Positions 58,814 to 64,000 of a DNA stretch of 64,000 nucleotides are shown piece by piece (the first letter of the stretch is position 1; each line of letters opens with the position of its first letter). Origin of the DNA: Lachnospiraceae bacterium UBA7729 (GTDB lineage Bacteria > Bacillota > Clostridia > Lachnospirales > Lachnospiraceae); NCBI GenBank assembly GCA_002482005.1, contig DLFD01000069.1, positions 62,001 through 126,000 on the forward strand, written 5' to 3'. The position numbers and the translations under genes were made by a program. The notes beneath the pieces were generated by a model. That model had not been told where the DNA came from and searched no databases. It saw nothing but the letters and a program-made list of their open reading frames with translations.

Positions 58814-60000
58814 TCGCAAAAAGCATGAAAGACCTTGTTGAGAATTCCAGCGCGATCCGCGCTATGTTCGAAGAAGGAAAAAAGATGGCGAAGGAGTTCG
58901 GTGCGGAGAATGTCTATGACTTCTCGCTCGGCAATCCGAACGTTCCGGCTCCGGAGACCGTGAGGGAAAGCATCAGGAGGCTGGCGGATACCGTTCCCCC
59001 CGTGCAGCTTCACGGATACATGAGCAATGCGGGCTATGAGGAAGTCAGGGAGAAGATCGCGGAGAGCCTGAACCGGCGCTTCGGTACTTCTTTTGAGATG
59101 AAGAACATCCTGATGACCGTAGGCGCCGCGGGAGGACTGAATGTCATACTGAAGACTCTTCTGGACCCGGGAGACGAAGTTCTTGTTTTTGCTCCGTTCT
59201 TCGGAGAGTACAGGAGCTATGTGAAGAATCATCAGGGGGTCCTTCGCGTCGTACCGCCGGATACCAGGGATTACCGGCTGAATCTGGAGGCGGCGGAAGG
59301 GCTGATCACGGAGAAGACCAAGGCCGTGATCCTGAATAATCCCAACAACCCGACCGGTGTCATATATCCGGAGAAAGTGATCAGGGAACTTTCGGATCTT
59401 CTGGTCAGGATGGAGAGGAAGTTCAGGACCTCCATCTATCTGATCTCGGATGAACCTTACAGGGAACTTGCCTATGACGGAGCAGAGGTTCCTTACCTTA
59501 CGAAGTATTACCATAACACAGTTGTCGGATACTCCTTCAGCAAGTCCCTTTCCCTTCCGGGCGAAAGGATCGGCTACCTGGTCATGCCGGATGAACTGGA
59601 TGACTCAGTGGACGTCGTCGCTGCCGCATCGGTCGCGAACCGTGTCCTGGGCTTTGTCAATGCTCCGAGCCTCATGCAGAGGGTGGCCGCGGATTGCCTT
59701 GATGCGAAGGTGGACCTGGAATTCTATGACAATAACCGGAAACTGCTGACGGAAGGACTGGCGTCCTGCGGATTCTCGTTCGTGAAGCCGGAGGGAGCTT
59801 TCTATCTGTGGCTGAAGAGTCCAGTCGCGGATGAGAAGGAATTTGTCGCCGAAGCAAAGAAAGAGCACCTCCTGCTGGTACCGGGATCCTCATTTGCAGG
59901 ACCGGGCTATATAAGGATCGCTTACTGCGTGTCTCCGTATACCATTAAGAATTCCATGCCTGCCTTCCGCAGGCTTGCTGCAGAATATGGTCTTTGCTGA
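58810..60000 (+). CDS. PLP-dependent aminotransferase, class I/II
   Basis: The 396-residue protein is a fold-type I aminotransferase: DFSLGNPNVPAPE at the N-terminus, PNNPTGVIYPE, LISDEPYRELAYDG and the PLP Lys in GYSFSKSLSLPGERIGYL. The GTG start overlaps the DUF2156 gene by 4 bp, so both are coupled. It most resembles aspartate/aromatic-type aminotransferases, but the substrate cannot be fixed. A second aminotransferase, hisC-like, follows 40 bp away. Confidence 0.92.
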   Translation: MIAKSMKDLVENSSAIRAMFEEGKKMAKEFGAENVYDFSLGNPNVPAPETVRESIRRLADTVPPVQLHGYMSNAGYEEVREKIAESLNRRFGTSFEMKNILMTVGAAGGLNVILKTLLDPGDEVLVFAPFFGEYRSYVKNHQGVLRVVPPDTRDYRLNLEAAEGLITEKTKAVILNNPNNPTGVIYPEKVIRELSDLLVRMERKFRTSIYLISDEPYRELAYDGAEVPYLTKYYHNTVVGYSFSKSLSLPGERIGYLVMPDELDDSVDVVAAASVANRVLGFVNAPSLMQRVAADCLDAKVDLEFYDNNRKLLTEGLASCGFSFVKPEGAFYLWLKSPVADEKEFVAEAKKEHLLLVPGSSFAGPGYIRIAYCVSPYTIKNSMPAFRRLAAEYGLC

Positions 60001-60040
60001 CCATGCCAGCTGATGTGGCCCAAAAGAAGAGGAGGAGAAG

Positions 60041-61099
60041 ATGGCATCCTGGGAAGATTATGTCAGAAAGGTTGTCCCTTATACACCGGGAGAACAGCCT
60101 GAGAACCTGAATGTAGTCAAACTGAACACGAATGAGAATCCCTACCCGCCTTCACCGAAGGTGCGGGAAGCGCTCAGGGAACTTTCAGACGATAAGCTGA
60201 GAAGATACCCGGATCCGGCAGCCGCTTCGCTTACGGATGCGATCGCACGGCAGTACCATGTCTCTCCGGGACAGGTCTTTGTCGGAGTGGGTTCGGACGA
60301 TGTCCTTGCGATGAGCTTCCTGACTTTCTTCAATTCGGATAAGCCGATCCTGTTTCCGGATATCTCCTACTCCTTCTACGAGGTATGGGCAGACCTTTTC
60401 CGGATCCCGTACAGAAAGCAGAAACTGAACGATGCCTTTGAGATCGTCACGGAAGATTACTGTCAGGAGAACGGAGGGATCGTCTTTCCAAACCCGAACG
60501 CGCCGACCGGAGTACTTATGGGAAAAGACAGGATCGAAAGAATCCTGGAGAGCAGCAAAGGCAGCGTCGTCATCGTCGACGAAGCCTACATCGATTTTGC
60601 GCCGGAAGGTTCTTCCGTGCTTCCGCTTCTTCCGAAGTATGACAACCTCCTGGTGGTACAGACATTCTCCAAGAGCAGAAGTCTCGCCGGCATGAGGATC
60701 GGCTACGCCATCGGTTCGGAGAAGCTGATCGGATATCTCTCTGACTGCAAGTATTCCTTCAACTCCTACACGCTTAGCCAGGCAGCTCTGCTTGCCGGGG
60801 AAGCGGCTGTGAGGGATGCCGCCTATTATGAGGAATGCTCTGAGAAGGTCATGAAGACCAGGGAGAAGACCAAGAAAGTCCTTTCCGGGATGGGCTTTGC
60901 ATTCGCAGATTCGCAGGCCAATTTCCTGTTTGTCACCCATGAGAAAGTCCCGGCAAGGCAGCTGTTCCAGGACCTGAGGAAAGCCGGCATCGTAGTCCGC
61001 TATTTTGACCAGCCGAGGATCGACGATTACCTGAGGATCACGATCGGTACGGAAGAGCAGATGGATGTTCTGTTCGATTTTCTCAGAAAGTACCTGTAA
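60041..61099 (+). CDS. hisC: Histidinol-phosphate aminotransferase-like (HisC)
   Basis: HisC transfers an amino group to imidazole acetol phosphate in histidine synthesis. The 352-residue protein has NVVKLNTNENPYPPSPKV, FPNPNAPTGVLMGKD, VDEAYIDFAPEG and the PLP Lys in VQTFSKSRSLAGMRIGYAIG, typical of the HisC/Cobd group. It is not beside other his genes here. It could act in histidine or tyrosine/phenylalanine synthesis; such enzymes often serve both. An AGGAGGAG site precedes the ATG. Confidence 0.88.
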   Translation: MASWEDYVRKVVPYTPGEQPENLNVVKLNTNENPYPPSPKVREALRELSDDKLRRYPDPAAASLTDAIARQYHVSPGQVFVGVGSDDVLAMSFLTFFNSDKPILFPDISYSFYEVWADLFRIPYRKQKLNDAFEIVTEDYCQENGGIVFPNPNAPTGVLMGKDRIERILESSKGSVVIVDEAYIDFAPEGSSVLPLLPKYDNLLVVQTFSKSRSLAGMRIGYAIGSEKLIGYLSDCKYSFNSYTLSQAALLAGEAAVRDAAYYEECSEKVMKTREKTKKVLSGMGFAFADSQANFLFVTHEKVPARQLFQDLRKAGIVVRYFDQPRIDDYLRITIGTEEQMDVLFDFLRKYL

Positions 61100-61170
61100 G
61101 TTTCATATTGTCTATTATCCCGCAGAGAAAATGTGCGCCGCGGGATACTGCAAAAAAAGGAGTATTGTCA

Positions 61171-61671
61171 ATGGCTAACACGATCGCCGCATGGTTTGCC
61201 GAAAATCTCGGTCATGTGATCCCGGCGGAACTTGTCTGTTTTATCGTATCCCTTCTGCCGATCCTCGAGTGCAGGGGCGGGCTGATCGTCGCGTCGCTCC
61301 TGAACGTGAAGCTGATGACGGCACTTCCGATCTGCGTCCTGGGCAATATCATTCCGGTGCCGTTCATCCTGCTTCTGATCAACAGGATCTTCGCTGCATT
61401 CAAGAAGACAAAGCATCATAAGCTTGTGGACAGGATCGAGGCTCATGCGATGAAGAAGAGCGAAGGACTTTCCAGAGGCGAGTTCTGGGGACTGCTGCTT
61501 TTTGTCGGGATCCCGCTTCCTGGCACCGGAGCATGGACTGGCAGTATGATCGCGGCCCTTCTCGGGATGAAGAGGAAGAAGGCTGTCCCGGCGATCGGGC
61601 TTGGCGTCATTCTTGCGGCATTCATCATCTCCGTTATCTTCTACGGACTTCTCGGAAGCGTGATGCACTGA
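61171..61671 (+). CDS. Small membrane protein of the COG2426 (putative small multidrug export) type
   Basis: The 166-residue protein has four to five membrane helices. ELVCFIVSLLPILECRGG (helix with Glu and Arg), LPICVLGNIIPVPFILLLI, GIPLPGTGAWTGSMIAALLG and a last C-terminal helix match the small-multidrug-export-type family by pattern. The export function is a family label, not shown here. AAGGAG lies nine bases before the ATG. A hairpin (TATCCCGC/GCGGGATA, 61116-61147) precedes it. The methyltransferase gene starts 1 base after its stop. Confidence 0.8.
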   Translation: MANTIAAWFAENLGHVIPAELVCFIVSLLPILECRGGLIVASLLNVKLMTALPICVLGNIIPVPFILLLINRIFAAFKKTKHHKLVDRIEAHAMKKSEGLSRGEFWGLLLFVGIPLPGTGAWTGSMIAALLGMKRKKAVPAIGLGVILAAFIISVIFYGLLGSVMH

Positions 61672-61672
61672 T

Positions 61673-62485
61673 ATGGCTGTGTATGAAAGCTTTGCAAGGG
61701 TCTATGACCGTTTCATGGACAATGTGCCTTACGATGAGTGGGCGGCCAGACTTCATGAGATCTTTCTGAAGCGCGGGATCGATTCCGGACTTGTCCTGGA
61801 CCTTGGCTGCGGGACCGGCCAGATGACGCGGAGGTTCCGCGACTTCGGCTATGATATGATCGGCGTGGACGGGTCTGAGGATATGCTGGAGATCGCGCTG
61901 GAGAAAGAACACCTGCCTTCAGATCCTGCAGAAGATCAGCCGGAAAAGGAGACGGAAGGCGATTCCTGTCCGATTCTCTATCTTCTCCAGGATATGAGAG
62001 AGTTTGAACTCTACGGGACTGTCCGCGGCATCTACTCATGCTGCGACTGCCTGAACTATCTCGATACGAAGGAGGATCTTGAGAAAGTCTTCCGGCTGGC
62101 GGAAAACTATCTTGATCCCGGCGGGATCTTTGTCTTTGACATGAATACTGCCTCCTATTATGAAGATGAGCTGGGGCAGAACACATTTGCGGACGTGAGG
62201 GATGAATGTTCCATTATCTGGGAGAATGACTATGACCCGGATACGATGGAGAATGAGTATGACCTGACTATCTTCGTCCGGAATCCGGATGGCCTCTATG
62301 AGAGGACTCAGGAGACTCATCTTGAGAAAGCATACAGCTTTCAGACGGTAAGAAGCCTTGCAGAAAAGGCAGGGCTGATCTTTGATTCAGCATTCGACGG
62401 CTACGGCTCCGGAAAACTCAACAGGGGCAGCAGCAGAATGCTGCTTATCTTCCGAAAATCTTCGGAAATCCCTGTAAAACTGTAA
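61673..62485 (+). CDS. Class I SAM-dependent methyltransferase
   Basis: The 270-residue protein has a Rossmann methyltransferase core: VLDLGCGTGQMTRRF (SAM site), MIGVDGSEDMLEIA, GIYSCCDCLNYL and FVFDMNTASYYED. N-terminal YESFARVYDRFMD is typical of small-molecule methyltransferases. The acceptor is unknown. It directly follows the small membrane protein gene and is probably cotranscribed. Confidence 0.9.
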   Translation: MAVYESFARVYDRFMDNVPYDEWAARLHEIFLKRGIDSGLVLDLGCGTGQMTRRFRDFGYDMIGVDGSEDMLEIALEKEHLPSDPAEDQPEKETEGDSCPILYLLQDMREFELYGTVRGIYSCCDCLNYLDTKEDLEKVFRLAENYLDPGGIFVFDMNTASYYEDELGQNTFADVRDECSIIWENDYDPDTMENEYDLTIFVRNPDGLYERTQETHLEKAYSFQTVRSLAEKAGLIFDSAFDGYGSGKLNRGSSRMLLIFRKSSEIPVKL

Positions 62486-62495
62486 GAACAACGGA

Positions 62496-62523
62496 CCTGC
62501 CCGCGGAGCCATTGCCGGGCAGG
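62496..62523 (+). terminator. Hairpin after the methyltransferase gene
   Basis: CCTGCCCG (62496-62503) pairs perfectly with CGGGCAGG (62516-62523). Only TTAAAG follows, so termination is uncertain. It overlaps the candidate dapF promoter. Confidence 0.5.
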
Positions 62524-62540
62524 TTAAAGTCGGTTAAAAT
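62512..62540 (+). promoter_or_regulatory. Candidate promoter of dapF
   Basis: TTGCCG (62512-62517), 17 bases and TAAAAT (62535-62540, five of six matches). Confidence 0.55.
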
Positions 62541-62571
62541 AGCCACAGCACAGAACTGAGGGGGGAACTTT

Positions 62572-63444
62572 ATGAAGTTTACCAAGATGCACGGATGCGG
62601 CAATGACTATGTCTATGTGAATGGTTTTGCCGAAAAGATAGAGGACCCGTCAAAGGCAGCTGTCTTTGTTTCTGACAGACACTTCGGGGTGGGGTCGGAC
62701 GGACTTATCATCATACAGCCGTCGGACCGGGCGGATTTTCGTATGGAGATGTACAATGCGGACGGCTCCCAGGGGAAGATGTGCGGCAACGGGATCCGAT
62801 GCGTGGCCAAGTATGTCTATGATCACGGGATGACAGAAAAGACCAGGATCACTGTCGAGACACTGTCCGGGATCAAGACACTGGATCTGTACCTGAAAGA
62901 TGGGAAGGTCGATACGGTCCGTGTGGATATGGGAAGACCGATCCTGAAGCCGGAAGATATTCCGGTGAAGCTGACAAAGGAGGACAGAAAAGTCCTGCTC
63001 TCAGAGACGCCGGAGGGAGAGATCATCCTGAGCGCCTCTTATGAAGTGGGAGGCGGGACATACGGGATCACCTGCGTTTCCATGGGAAACCCGCACTGCG
63101 TCACACCTGTGGAAGAACCCTATGCGATTGATATCGAAAAGACCGGCCCTCTCTTTGAACACAACCGTCTTTTTCCGGAAGGGGTGAACACGGAGTTTAT
63201 CAAAGTCCTTGACCGGAAGAACGTGGAGATGCGCGTCTGGGAGAGGGGCAGCGGAGAGACCTGGGCATGCGGAACAGGAGCCTGTGCGGTCGGGGTGGCC
63301 TGCATCCTGAACGGATGGACGGATAGCGGAATGACGGTGCACCTGAGAGGCGGTGACCTGAAGATCGAGTGGGACAGAGAGAGAGAAACCGTCTTCATGA
63401 CCGGTCCGGCTGCTGCCGTGTTTGAAGGAGAGATCGAGGTCTGA
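62572..63444 (+). CDS. dapF: Diaminopimelate epimerase DapF
   Basis: DapF turns LL-diaminopimelate into meso-diaminopimelate for lysine and peptidoglycan. The 290-residue protein has MHGCGNDYVYVNGF, the first catalytic Cys in MCGNGIRC, the second in WACGTGACAV, and the substrate-binding SMGNPHCV and ERGSGET. The ATG follows GAGGGGG. dapL follows after 93 bp, so the two steps from tetrahydrodipicolinate to meso-diaminopimelate lie together. Confidence 0.97.
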   Translation: MKFTKMHGCGNDYVYVNGFAEKIEDPSKAAVFVSDRHFGVGSDGLIIIQPSDRADFRMEMYNADGSQGKMCGNGIRCVAKYVYDHGMTEKTRITVETLSGIKTLDLYLKDGKVDTVRVDMGRPILKPEDIPVKLTKEDRKVLLSETPEGEIILSASYEVGGGTYGITCVSMGNPHCVTPVEEPYAIDIEKTGPLFEHNRLFPEGVNTEFIKVLDRKNVEMRVWERGSGETWACGTGACAVGVACILNGWTDSGMTVHLRGGDLKIEWDRERETVFMTGPAAAVFEGEIEV

Positions 63445-63537
63445 AACAGACCCGCCGGCCCGGACGTCGCGAAAAACATTGTCGCGGCAGGATCCTGAGG
63501 CCGGCAGAATGCTGTCAGTCAGCGGAAAGGAAGAGCT

Positions 63538-64000
63538 ATGTACAATATTAATAGAAATTATCTGAAGCTTCCGGGAAGCTATCTGTTCTCGACGATCGGA
63601 AGAAAATCGAGGGAGTATCAGAGCACTCATCCGGAGGCGGACGTGATCAGTCTCGGCATCGGCGATGTGACGCAGCCGCTGGCGCCGGCTATCATCAAAG
63701 CTCTTCATGAAGCAGTCGATGACATGGCTCATGCAGAGACTTTCCACGGCTATTCGCCGGACCTTGGCTACAGCTGGCTCAGGGAGACCATCGCGAAGAA
63801 TGATTATGAGGACAGAAACTGTGACGTGACAGCGGACGAGATCTTCATCTCCGACGGTGCAAAGAGCGATTCCGGAAACATCCAGGAAATCTTCGCGCAG
63901 AATCAGAGGATCGCCGTCTGCGATCCGGTCTATCCCGTCTACGTGGACTCCAATGTGATGGCAGGACGCTGCGGCACATACGACAAGGCTGCGGAAAGAT
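63538..64000 (+). CDS. dapL: LL-diaminopimelate aminotransferase DapL (3' partial)
   Basis: DapL converts tetrahydrodipicolinate directly to LL-diaminopimelate using glutamate, bypassing the succinylase and acetylase branches. The first 154 residues are visible: INRNYLKLPGSYLFSTIGRK, the family motif LGIGDVTQPLAPAIIKALHE, FHGYSPDLGYSWLRETIA and EIFISDGAKSDSGNIQEIF. The gene runs off the right edge, before the PLP Lys. The ATG follows AAAGGAAG. Together with dapF it shows that this organism makes meso-diaminopimelate by the DapL route. Confidence 0.92.
   Translation, partial: MYNINRNYLKLPGSYLFSTIGRKSREYQSTHPEADVISLGIGDVTQPLAPAIIKALHEAVDDMAHAETFHGYSPDLGYSWLRETIAKNDYEDRNCDVTADEIFISDGAKSDSGNIQEIFAQNQRIAVCDPVYPVYVDSNVMAGRCGTYDKAAER

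Noticed and set aside
1..64000. Mobile elements, tRNA genes and CRISPR arrays
   Set aside because: No transposase or integrase motif, no tRNA cloverleaf with TTCGA-type loop, and no evenly spaced repeat array was found.

Overview
The window reads as one stretch of a Clostridia chromosome, most likely a Lachnospiraceae-type Firmicute of moderately high GC. This is inferred from the gene families and their order: a division/cell-wall cluster starting at mraZ, an rpmE-DUF1385-prmC-prfA block, type III glutamine synthetase, lysine synthesis through dapF and dapL, and LytS/YesN sugar sensing. Shine-Dalgarno sequences are strong and TTG/GTG starts are frequent. I saw no tRNA, rRNA, insertion sequence, prophage or CRISPR array, and no block with clearly foreign base composition.

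Layout. 1-10.3 kb: an HtrA-like membrane protein running off the left edge, clpX, the major sigma factor, folC, a 52-residue protein, a zinc-ribbon/TPR membrane protein and a long RelA/SpoT-domain protein. 10.3-13.6 kb, minus strand: a sucrose-hydrolase/PTS enzyme I pair. 13.8-23.4 kb: a compact dcw cluster (mraZ, rsmH, ftsL, transpeptidase, mraY, murD, ftsQ, ftsZ) preceded by a clear MraZ operator. 23.4-28.6 kb: aroE-aroD, a small membrane protein, a radical SAM protein and a lipid-kinase-type gene, several separated by intrinsic terminators.

28.7-44.8 kb is a sugar island. It holds a xylulokinase-type kinase, a cupin-like DUF4867-type protein, a fucose/arabinose-type isomerase, an aldose 1-epimerase, an ABC importer (binding protein, double ATPase, two permeases), and a four-gene, 4-bp-overlapping sensor operon (anchored binding protein, LytS-type kinase, YesN-type regulator, lipoprotein binding protein). 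The genes suggest sensing, import, mutarotation, isomerisation and phosphorylation of a pentose or related sugar. Xylose is one candidate, but no classical xylose isomerase is present.

44.9-50.7 kb: glnN, a truncated sigma-factor-like protein, a CdaR/PucR-type regulator and a CorC/CNNM transporter. 50.9-57.8 kb: rho with a long low-complexity insertion, rpmE behind a highly structured leader, DUF1385, prmC, prfA and glmM. 57.9-64 kb: a DUF2156 protein, two aminotransferases (one hisC-like), a small membrane protein, a methyltransferase, dapF and the start of dapL.

The observations I rate highest are the HtrA homologue whose three catalytic positions all appear substituted, the sigma-like protein that keeps the core-binding motif but lacks DNA-recognition regions, the folded rpmE leader, the C-terminal module shared by the division transpeptidase and FtsQ, and the sugar sensing/uptake island. 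All calls rest on reading motifs by eye; no database search or alignment was run.
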